Of a stretch of 64,000 bases of DNA, positions 57,084-64,000 are shown in pieces. The DNA comes from Paeniglutamicibacter quisquiliarum (lineage in GTDB: Bacteria > Actinomycetota > Actinomycetes > Actinomycetales > Micrococcaceae): positions 62,001 through 126,000 of the forward strand of contig NZ_JAHRED010000008.1 of assembly GCF_019084045.1 (NCBI RefSeq). Reading direction: 5' to 3'. The notes beneath the pieces were generated by a model that had not been told where the DNA came from, ran no database searches, and saw nothing but the letters and a program-made list of their open reading frames with translations. Made by a program: the position numbers and the translations under genes. Numbering within the stretch: the first letter of the stretch is position 1; every line of letters starts with the position of its first letter.

Positions 57084-58604
57084 ATGTCCCTTGCACATAA
57101 CAATCGCGTCAGAGCCATTGGCAGCGCCGTTGCCACGGCAGCAATCCCGGCGGTAGTCCTTGGTTCCCTAGCAGTCCCGGCCGAGGCAGCCCCGCTGCCC
57201 ACCCGCGACGCCCTCCTGCCGAAGATCGCCACCCCGGCGATGGTGAAGGCTGCCGAGGCACGGATCAGCGCTCATTTGGTCGCCTCCCACGTTCCGGGGT
57301 CGGTCATTCCCCTGGCCAAAAAGGGCGGAACCGCCACGGTCAAGAAAAACGACACCCTTTCGCACATTGCCGCCCGCACCGGAGTCTCGGTGGGCGACCT
57401 GAAGAAGTTCAACAAGCTCTCCTCGGACCTGATCAAGCCCGGGCAGGTGCTGCGCCTTGGCGGCAGTTCCTCGTCCAAGTCCTCCCCCAAGGCCTCGTCG
57501 AGCAACAACGGCTCCTCGGCCAAGGCGCAGACCTACAAGGTCGCCCAGGGCGATGTCATGGGCTCGATCGCCAAGAAGCTCGGTGTGTCCCTTTCGGCGG
57601 TGCGCACCGCCGCGGGCAACCCGGCCAACGACACCATTTACGTCAACCAGACGCTCCGCTTCGGCTCCGCCGGCGCGGCAAAGTCCTCTCCGTCGTCCAA
57701 CTCCGGCGGCTCGCAGGGCACCTACACCGTCAAGTCGGGCGACAGCCCCTCGATGATCGCCATCCGGCACAACATGTCGGTTTCCGCCTTCATGAAGCTG
57801 AACAACCTGTCAAACGGCGACATCATCCGTCCCGGCGACAAGTTGAAGATCAGCGGCTCCTCGTCTTCCTCGCCGTCCAAGTCCGCGGCCCCGTCCGCGC
57901 CCAAGGCCAAGTCCGGCGGCTCCAGCTACAAGGTGGTTTCGGGCGACACGCTCGGACACATCGCCCAGAAGACCGGGACCCCGCTGAACACCATCCTGCG
58001 CCTGAACCCGGGCCTGAGCTACTCGACCGTGCTGAAGATCGGCCGGACGCTGAAGGTCAACGGCGGCGGATCGGCTGCCCCGCAGTCCTCCGACGTCAAC
58101 CCCACCAGCTCCAAGCCGTTGGTGGGCAACTCCTTCCTGGGCCGCACCTACAAGTCTGACGTGGTGGGTTCGGCGAACGACAACAAGCGCGAGCTGCTCT
58201 CGCGGGACCTGCCCTCCCGTGCCGCCATGCAGTCGATGGTGGCCAGCACGGCCCGCCAGATGGGCGTGGACCCGGCCCTGGCCATGGCCCATGCCTTCCA
58301 GGAATCCGGTTTCAACATGAGCGCCGTCTCCCCGGCAAACGCCGTGGGCGTCATGCAGGTCATCCCGTCGGCCGGCGAATGGGCCGAGGGACTTGTCGGG
58401 CGCCAGCTCGACCTGCTCGACCCGCAGGACAACGTCACCGCCGGCGTGGCCATCATCCGCTCGCACCAGCGCACCGCACCGTCCGTGGAACTGGGCATCG
58501 CCTACTACTACCAGGGCGCCACCGGCGTGAAGCGCAACGGCATGTACGCCGACACCAAGCGGTACGTGGCCAGCATCATGGCCCACCGGAGCAAGTTCAA
58601 CTAG
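57084..58604 (+). CDS. Secreted LysM / lytic transglycosylase protein
   Basis: 506 residues. An N-terminal signal peptide (about 1-36, AVATAAIPAVVLGSLAVPAEAA) precedes four LysM modules at about 83-126, 150-193, 213-257 and 281-325, separated by Ser/Lys/Ala-rich linkers, then an SLT-type lysozyme domain at about 385-500 with the catalytic Glu407 in AFQESGFNM and the GVMQVIPSAG and AYYYQGATGV motifs. It should bind and cleave peptidoglycan at the cell surface. The start ATG at 57084 has AAAGGATCG upstream. A 22-bp terminator follows. Confidence 0.93.
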   Translation: MSLAHNNRVRAIGSAVATAAIPAVVLGSLAVPAEAAPLPTRDALLPKIATPAMVKAAEARISAHLVASHVPGSVIPLAKKGGTATVKKNDTLSHIAARTGVSVGDLKKFNKLSSDLIKPGQVLRLGGSSSSKSSPKASSSNNGSSAKAQTYKVAQGDVMGSIAKKLGVSLSAVRTAAGNPANDTIYVNQTLRFGSAGAAKSSPSSNSGGSQGTYTVKSGDSPSMIAIRHNMSVSAFMKLNNLSNGDIIRPGDKLKISGSSSSSPSKSAAPSAPKAKSGGSSYKVVSGDTLGHIAQKTGTPLNTILRLNPGLSYSTVLKIGRTLKVNGGGSAAPQSSDVNPTSSKPLVGNSFLGRTYKSDVVGSANDNKRELLSRDLPSRAAMQSMVASTARQMGVDPALAMAHAFQESGFNMSAVSPANAVGVMQVIPSAGEWAEGLVGRQLDLLDPQDNVTAGVAIIRSHQRTAPSVELGIAYYYQGATGVKRNGMYADTKRYVASIMAHRSKFN

Positions 58605-58617
58605 CCTTCCGGCCCCC

Positions 58618-58666
58618 AAGACGGGTGTGGCCCGGTTCCCTCACGGAACCGGGCCACACCCGTCTT
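58618..58666. terminator. 22-bp perfect hairpin terminator
   Basis: Arms at 58618-58639 and 58645-58666 (AAGACGGGTGTGGCCCGG and its complement) are fully paired with a 5-base loop, and TTTTG follows. It separates the convergent LysM and histidine-kinase genes. Confidence 0.87.
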
Positions 58667-58704
58667 TTTGCCTTTGTCCCCGCCGGCTCCGGCGGTTGCC
58701 GCGG

Positions 58705-60177
58705 CTAGCGCCTGGCCGCCACCGGCAACTCGATGACGACCCGGGTGCCCGGGCCGGAGCGATCCTCCCAGTGGATGTCCCCGCTCAGTTCGCTGGTGAC
58801 CAGGGTGCGCACGATCTGCAGCCCCAGGCCCTCCTGCCGGGGCTCGGGGGGCAGGCCCACCCCGTCGTCGCTGATGGCCACCCGCAGGATGTCGGCGCCC
58901 ACCGCGTTGCGCCGGCGGCCGGCGTCCAGCACCACCGTGCCGTCGCGCTCGGCCAGGCCGTGCTCCACGGCGTTGGTGACCAGCTCGTTGATGACCAGTG
59001 AAAGCGGGGTCGCCAGCTCCGCGGGCAGTTGTCCGAAGGCCCCGGTCCGCTCGGTCTTGACCTTCTGCCCCGGCGAGGCGATTTCCACGATGAGCCTGAA
59101 CTGCCTGTCGATCAGCTCGTCGAAGTCAACGTTCTCGCTCAGCCCCTGCGAGAGCGTCTCGTGGACCGCGGCGATGGTGGCCACCCGGCGCATCGCCTGA
59201 TCCAGGCCCTGGCGGCCCTCTTCCGACTTCATCCGGCGCGACTGCATGCGCAGCAGCGCCGCGACGGTCTGCAAATTGTTCTTCACCCGGTGGTGGATCT
59301 CGCGGATCGTGGCGTCCTTGGACACCAGTTCCTTCTCGCGGCGCCGCAGCTCGCTCACGTCGCGGCACAGCACCAGCGCGCCATAGCGCCCCTTGGCGTT
59401 GCGCAGCGGGATCGCGCGCAGCGACAGGGTCACCCCCAGCGACTCGATCTCGGTGCGCCAGGGCATCTTGCCGGAGACGACCAGCGGCAGCGCCTCGTCG
59501 GTGAGCCGGCGGTCCTTGACCAGCGCCATGGTCGCCTCCGAGAGCGACTTGCCCTCGAGCGTCGCCGCGGCCCCGAGCCGGCGGTAGGCGGAGACCGCGT
59601 TCGGGCTGGCGTACTGGACCACCGCGTCGGCATCCAGCCGGATGAAACCGTCGCCCACGCGCGGGGCGCCGCGGCGGGACCCGGTGGGCGTGGCGAAGTC
59701 CGGCCACAGCCCGCGGGTGCACATCCGCAGCAGGTCCTCGGCGCACTGTTTGTAGGTCAGTTCCAGGCGCGAGGGCATGCGCGACCCGGCCAGGTCGAAG
59801 TGCACCGAGAGCACCGCCAGCGTGCGCCCGTTGCGGACCATCGGCACGGTCTCGATGAGCATCGAGTGCTCCCCCGAGGAGGGGGCCCCGGCGTCGGAGC
59901 GCATGATGTCCTGGGTGCGCCAGGCCTGCTCGACCAGCGGCTTGAGGTCCTTGCGGATCCGCTCCCCCACGAAGTCGGTGTGGAAAACGGTGTGCGAGGT
60001 GGAGGGACGCACATGGGCCAGGGCCTTGTACGTCCCCTCCACCGGAAACCACAGGACCAGGTCGGCAAACGCCAGGTCCGCGATGAGCTGCCAGTCCCCC
60101 ACCAGGAGGTGGATCCAGTCTTCATCCCCCGGACCAAAATCGGCCGACTCTCGAATTTGGTCCGTGAAGATGGCCAA
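58705..60177 (-). CDS. Sensor histidine kinase, PdtaS type
   Basis: 490 residues resembling PdtaS of mycobacteria: an N-terminal GAF-like domain (about 20-160), a PAS domain (about 170-275), then a HisKA_2/HWE-type dimerisation helix REIHHRVKNNLQTVAALL (His295 or His296 is phosphorylated) and an HATPase domain with INELVTNAVEHGL (N box), SDDGVGLPPE and GLGLQIVRTL. There is no membrane segment, so the kinase is soluble. Its partner, an ANTAR response regulator such as PdtaR, is not in the window. The start is TTG at 60177, with GGAGGT five bases upstream; the site overlaps the gdh stop (AGGTAA), so it is coupled to gdh. Confidence 0.9.
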   Translation of the reverse strand: MAIFTDQIRESADFGPGDEDWIHLLVGDWQLIADLAFADLVLWFPVEGTYKALAHVRPSTSHTVFHTDFVGERIRKDLKPLVEQAWRTQDIMRSDAGAPSSGEHSMLIETVPMVRNGRTLAVLSVHFDLAGSRMPSRLELTYKQCAEDLLRMCTRGLWPDFATPTGSRRGAPRVGDGFIRLDADAVVQYASPNAVSAYRRLGAAATLEGKSLSEATMALVKDRRLTDEALPLVVSGKMPWRTEIESLGVTLSLRAIPLRNAKGRYGALVLCRDVSELRRREKELVSKDATIREIHHRVKNNLQTVAALLRMQSRRMKSEEGRQGLDQAMRRVATIAAVHETLSQGLSENVDFDELIDRQFRLIVEIASPGQKVKTERTGAFGQLPAELATPLSLVINELVTNAVEHGLAERDGTVVLDAGRRRNAVGADILRVAISDDGVGLPPEPRQEGLGLQIVRTLVTSELSGDIHWEDRSGPGTRVVIELPVAARR

Positions 60178-60180
60178 GGT

Positions 60181-63100
60181 TTACCTCCGTACGATGGAAC
60201 GCAACAGCCGCAGTGCCACCGACAGGGACGCCATGTCATCGCGTTCCAGGCGGTTCACTTCCGCGAACATGTTCTGTGCACGATCAAGATTAGCCGCGTT
60301 CGCGTCCAACCACTGCTTCACCCGTGCGGCCGGGTCCGTTTCGCCCCCGTCGGTCGCCGCCACGACGTCGCGGGTGAAGTCGATGATCGTCGAGTACAGG
60401 TCGTCGCGCAACGCCGCGCGGGCCAGCGCCTTCCACCTGTCGTCGCGCGGCAGCGCGGTGATCCGCTCGAGCAGCGAGTCCACGCCGAAGCGGTCGTAGA
60501 GCACGTAGTAGACCTTGGCCAGCTCAACGGCGTCGGTGCCGGTGCGCGAGGCCAGCGCCGCGATGTCAAGCAGCACGAAGGTCTCGAACTGCTCTCCCCA
60601 CAGCGTGGCCAGGTCGCTGCCCAGGCCCCATCCCATGGCCTCGGCCTTCCAGGAGGCGGCGCGCTCGGCGTCCACCCCGCGCAGCAGCGAGCCGACCAGC
60701 GGGCGCAGCGACTGCACGGTCGGGGCCAAGGCGGCCACGGCGCCGTCGACCGGCTCGTCGCGGTCCACGTGGTGGACGTACCAGCGGGTCGCGCGGTCCA
60801 GCAGCCGGCGCAGGTCCAGGTGCAGGCGGCACCAGTGCTGCGCGTCGAAGGAAGCGGGCAGCTCGTTGATCGCCGCGATCTGCTCGTCGAAGGAATAGAT
60901 CTCGCGCAGCGCCACGAAGGCCTTGGCGACCTGCGCCTCGTCGGCGCCGGTCTCCTCCATGACCCGGAATGCGTAGGTGGTGCCGCCGATGTTGACCATG
61001 TCGTTGGCCACCACCGTCGCGATGATCTCCCGGCGCAGCGGGTGGTTCGCCAGCTCCGCGCCGAAGCGCTCGGCAAGCTGCACCGGGAAGTAGTTGCGCA
61101 ACGTCGCGGCGAAGTGGGGGTCGTCGGGCAGGTCGGACGCCGCCAGGGCGCCGGCCAGCTGGATCTTCGCGTAGGCGACCAGCACCGACAGCTCGGGGGT
61201 GGTCAGCGAGCCGCCGGCGGCCAGCCGGTTCTCGAGCACCTCGGTGGAGGGCAGGAACTCCAGGTCCCGGTCGAGCTCAGCATGCTCCTCCAGCCAGTCC
61301 ATGAGCCGTTCGTAGGCCGGGGACATCGCGGCGAGCTCCTGCTTGTCGTTGAGCAGCAGCACGTTCTGGTCGAAGTTGGTCTTCAGCACCAGCCGGGCGA
61401 CCTCGTCGGTCATCGAGTGCAGGAAGTCGGCGCGCTCCTCGGCCGCCAGCTTCCCGGCGACGACCATGCGGTCAACGAAGATCTTGATGTTGACCTCGTG
61501 GTCCGAGCAGTCGACGCCGGCGGAGTTGTCGATCGCGTCGGTGTTCAGGATGACCCCGTGCAGCGCCGCCTCGATGCGGCCGCGCTGGGTCATGCCCAGG
61601 TTGCCGCCCTCCCCGATGACGCGAGCGCGGATCTGCGCCCCGTCCACGCGGATGGCGTCGTTGGCGCGGTCCCCGACCTCGGCGTGGGACTCGTCGGAGG
61701 CCTTGACGTAGGTGCCGATGCCGCCGTTGTAGAGCAGGTCGACCGGTGCGCCCAGGATGGCCCTGAGCAGCTCGTTGGGGGCCATCGAGCTGACCGTGGA
61801 GCCCAGGCCCAGGGCCTGGCGGACCTCGGGGGAAATCGGGATGGACTTCAGCGCGCGGGAGTACACCCCGCCGCCGGCCGAGATCAGGTCCCTGTTGTAG
61901 TCGGCCCAGGAGGAGCGGGGCAGCTCGAAGAGGCGTTCACGCTCGTCGAAGGCGGCCGCCGGTTCCGGGCTGGGGTCAAGGAAGATGTCGCGGTGGTCGA
62001 AGGCCGCAAGCAGCTTGATGGTGCGGGTGCGCAGCAGGCCGTTTCCGAACACGTCCCCGGACATGTCGCCCACGCCGACGGCGGTGAACTCCTGGGTCTG
62101 GGTGTCGACGCCGAACTCGGTGAAGTGGCGCTTGACCGATTCCCAGGCGCCGCGGGCGGTGATGCCCATGGCCTTGTGGTCGTAGCCGATCGAGCCGCCG
62201 GAGGCGAAGGCGTCGCCCAGCCAGTGCCCGCGCTCCTCGGAGATCGCGTTGGCGATGTCGGAGAAGGCCGCGGTGCCCTTGTCGGCGGCGACCACCAGGT
62301 AGGTGTCGTCCCCGTCCAGGCGCACCACGTTGGCCGGCGGCACCACGCGTTCGCCGTTTTCGTCGGCCACCAGGTTGTCGGTGATTTCCAGCAGCGAGCG
62401 GATGAAGATCCGGTAGGCGGCCTTGCCCTCCTCCATCCAGCCGGCGCGGTCCAGCGCGGGGCTGGGCAGCTGCTTGGCAAAGAAGCCGCCCTTGGCGCCG
62501 GTGGGCACGATCACGGCGTTCTTCACCATCTGGGCCTTGACCAGGCCCAGGACCTCGGTGCGGAAGTCCTCGCGGCGGTCGGACCAGCGCAGCCCGCCAC
62601 GGGCGACCTCGCCGAAGCGCAGGTGCACGCCCTCCAGGCGCGGGGAGCAGACCCAGATCTCGTACTTGGGGCGCGGGAAGGGTGCGTCGGTGATCTTCCC
62701 GGGCATCAGCTTGAAGGCCAGCGCGGCCGGGTCGGCGTAGTAGTTGGTGCGCAACGTGGCCTCGATGAGGTTCACGAAGCGACGCAGCAGCTTGTCCGCG
62801 TCCAGCGTCGGAACCTTCTCCAGGGCCTCGGCCAGCACCGCGTGGGCGCCCTCGATGGCCCGGGCGGACTCCTCCGCGCCCAGGGTCGGGTCGAAGGTGC
62901 CCTCGAAGAGCGCCAGGATCCCGTGGGTGACATCGGGGTTGCCCACCAGGGTGTCTGACATGAAGGTGTAGGAGTTCGAGACGCCCAGCTGGTGCAGGTA
63001 CCGGCAGTAGGCGCGCAGCAGCGCGACCTGCCGCCAGGACACGCCCTCGAGCAGCACCAGGCGGTTCATGTGGTCGGACTCTGCCTCGCCGGTGACGACG

Positions 63101-64000
63101 GCGCCGTAGGCCTGCGCGAGCAGCGGCTCGGCGGCCAGCGGGTCGATTCCGGCGGGGAACTTCAGCCCCAGGTCGTAGAGGTAGCGCTCCTCGGCGCGGG
63201 AGGGGGTCACGGCGAAGGGGCGCTCGTCGATGACCTCCAGGCCCAGGTCCTGCAGCACGGGCAGGATCTTCGAGAGCGAGAGCGGGGCGGTGAGATAGAG
63301 CTTCATCCGCGCGTTGATCTCGGAGTCCTCGTCCTCCTCGGGCACGTAGAACCTCACCACCGGCCCGACGTGGCCGGGCTTTTCATAGAGCCCGAAGCGC
63401 TCGATGTCGGCCAGGGCGTCCTCGACCTCGAACTCGACGCGGTAGGCGGCGGGGAAGGCCTCCGCCCAGTGGGCGGCCAGCTCGGTGCCCTGTTCGGGGC
63501 CGTAGTGCTCGTTGGCGGCCACGGCGATGCCCTCGGACCAGGAGCGCACGGCGGCGACGAGGCGGGTTTCCAGTGCCGCGCGGTCGACCACCGGGGTCAG
63601 CCCGTGGCGCTGCAGGCGGATCCGGTAGAACAGGCGCACCAGCGAGGACTCCGACATGCGGACCTCGAAGTCCATCGACTCGGCGTTGAACGCCGCGGTC
63701 AGTTCCTTCTCGATGCGCAGCCGCACGCCGGTGGTGTAGCGGTCGCGGGGCAGGTAGACCAGGGCGGACATGAAGCGCCCGTAGACGTCCGGGCGCAGGA
63801 AGAGCGAGGTGCGGCGGCGTTCCTGCAGGCGCAGGATGCCCAGCACCGTGGTGGTGAGGTCCCCCACGGAGATCTGGAAGAGCTCGTCGCGCGGGTAGGT
63901 CTCCAGGATGGTGACGATGTCCTTGCCGGAGTGCGAGTCGGGGGCGAAGCCGGCGCGCTTGAGCACCGCCTCGACCTTTTCGCGGACCACCGGGACGCTG
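60181..64000 (-). CDS. gdh: NAD-specific glutamate dehydrogenase, large (GDH-180 type), 5' end outside window
   Basis: Very large NAD-dependent glutamate dehydrogenase (family usually about 1600 residues); 1273 codons visible, running past the right edge. Recognised parts: the N-terminal regulatory region (LFLRPDVYGRFMSALVYLPRDRY), and the catalytic core with LRFGEVARGGLRWSDRREDF, KAQMVKNAVIVPTGAKGGFF (catalytic Lys), VVAADKGTAAFSDIAN, VGDMSGDVFGNGLL, YNGGIGTYVKAS and NTDAIDNSAGVDCSDHEVN. It oxidatively deaminates glutamate, the opposite of glutamine/glutamate synthesis. The stop overlaps the ribosome site of the downstream kinase. Confidence 0.96.
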   Translation of the reverse strand, partial: SVPVVREKVEAVLKRAGFAPDSHSGKDIVTILETYPRDELFQISVGDLTTTVLGILRLQERRRTSLFLRPDVYGRFMSALVYLPRDRYTTGVRLRIEKELTAAFNAESMDFEVRMSESSLVRLFYRIRLQRHGLTPVVDRAALETRLVAAVRSWSEGIAVAANEHYGPEQGTELAAHWAEAFPAAYRVEFEVEDALADIERFGLYEKPGHVGPVVRFYVPEEDEDSEINARMKLYLTAPLSLSKILPVLQDLGLEVIDERPFAVTPSRAEERYLYDLGLKFPAGIDPLAAEPLLAQAYGAVVTGEAESDHMNRLVLLEGVSWRQVALLRAYCRYLHQLGVSNSYTFMSDTLVGNPDVTHGILALFEGTFDPTLGAEESARAIEGAHAVLAEALEKVPTLDADKLLRRFVNLIEATLRTNYYADPAALAFKLMPGKITDAPFPRPKYEIWVCSPRLEGVHLRFGEVARGGLRWSDRREDFRTEVLGLVKAQMVKNAVIVPTGAKGGFFAKQLPSPALDRAGWMEEGKAAYRIFIRSLLEITDNLVADENGERVVPPANVVRLDGDDTYLVVAADKGTAAFSDIANAISEERGHWLGDAFASGGSIGYDHKAMGITARGAWESVKRHFTEFGVDTQTQEFTAVGVGDMSGDVFGNGLLRTRTIKLLAAFDHRDIFLDPSPEPAAAFDERERLFELPRSSWADYNRDLISAGGGVYSRALKSIPISPEVRQALGLGSTVSSMAPNELLRAILGAPVDLLYNGGIGTYVKASDESHAEVGDRANDAIRVDGAQIRARVIGEGGNLGMTQRGRIEAALHGVILNTDAIDNSAGVDCSDHEVNIKIFVDRMVVAGKLAAEERADFLHSMTDEVARLVLKTNFDQNVLLLNDKQELAAMSPAYERLMDWLEEHAELDRDLEFLPSTEVLENRLAAGGSLTTPELSVLVAYAKIQLAGALAASDLPDDPHFAATLRNYFPVQLAERFGAELANHPLRREIIATVVANDMVNIGGTTYAFRVMEETGADEAQVAKAFVALREIYSFDEQIAAINELPASFDAQHWCRLHLDLRRLLDRATRWYVHHVDRDEPVDGAVAALAPTVQSLRPLVGSLLRGVDAERAASWKAEAMGWGLGSDLATLWGEQFETFVLLDIAALASRTGTDAVELAKVYYVLYDRFGVDSLLERITALPRDDRWKALARAALRDDLYSTIIDFTRDVVAATDGGETDPAARVKQWLDANAANLDRAQNMFAEVNRLERDDMASLSVALRLLRSIVRR

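Noticed and set aside
59029-62958. 1309-codon plus-strand open frame opposite gdh and the histidine kinase
   Set aside because: Overlaps two well-identified minus-strand genes; its composition is a by-product of high third-position GC.

Overview
The window is ordinary chromosome from a high-GC actinobacterium. The proteins point to the family Micrococcaceae (Arthrobacter and relatives): an actinobacterial division and cell-wall (dcw) cluster with DivIVA, SepF and YggT, a MurE whose substrate motif suggests L-lysine rather than meso-diaminopimelate, GlnA1/GlnE/GlnA2 nitrogen assimilation, polyphosphate glucokinase, and an Rv2175c-like regulator next to a prenyl synthase. The genus is an inference from sequence alone. 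No IS element, prophage, integrase, CRISPR array, tRNA or rRNA gene was found.

Layout. 1-10.3 kb: 3'-truncated sigA, a DUF4192 protein, an MFS carrier and a PAC2 protein on the minus strand, then pepA, lpdA and sucB on the plus strand. 10.4-16.1 kb: a small membrane protein, an OsmC protein, a Ser/Thr kinase, lipB-lipA (which lipoylate enzymes such as SucB), a DUF4191 membrane protein and an RDD protein. 16.4-23.0 kb: nitrogen block, with glnA1 behind a GlnR-type operator, then glnA2-glnE in tandem; between them lie a tiny HTH gene and a cupin. 23.1-28.8 kb: panB, a small SPOR protein, map, ppgK, nrdR with its own NrdR boxes, hisD and an SRPBCC protein. 28.9-33.5 kb: dnaE and rluD.

33.4-52.9 kb: a nearly continuous minus-strand dcw cluster. 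In transcription order it is mraZ, rsmH, ftsL, ftsI, murE, murF, mraY, murD, ftsW, murG, murC, ftsQ, ftsZ, pgeF, sepF, yggT, divIVA, lspA, then rluD. Many neighbours overlap by 1-4 bases. The cluster begins with a promoter buried in five 10-bp MraZ-box repeats. No yggS-like gene sits between pgeF and sepF.

53.4-64.0 kb: a DUF3040 protein, dinB, a polyprenyl synthetase, an Rv2175c-like regulator, a secreted LysM/transglycosylase, a PdtaS-like histidine kinase, and a giant NAD-glutamate dehydrogenase cut by the window end.

I found no convincing undescribed multi-gene system. The most informative non-coding signals are the MraZ operator, the GlnR and NrdR sites, a repeated TAnnnT-N6..9-start arrangement implying many leaderless mRNAs, and paired GTCAA-N6-TTGAC palindromes over the promoter of the small HTH gene. 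Most convergent gene pairs are separated by long, nearly perfect hairpin terminators. Coordinates and starts were read by eye; -10/-35 and operator calls are predictions.
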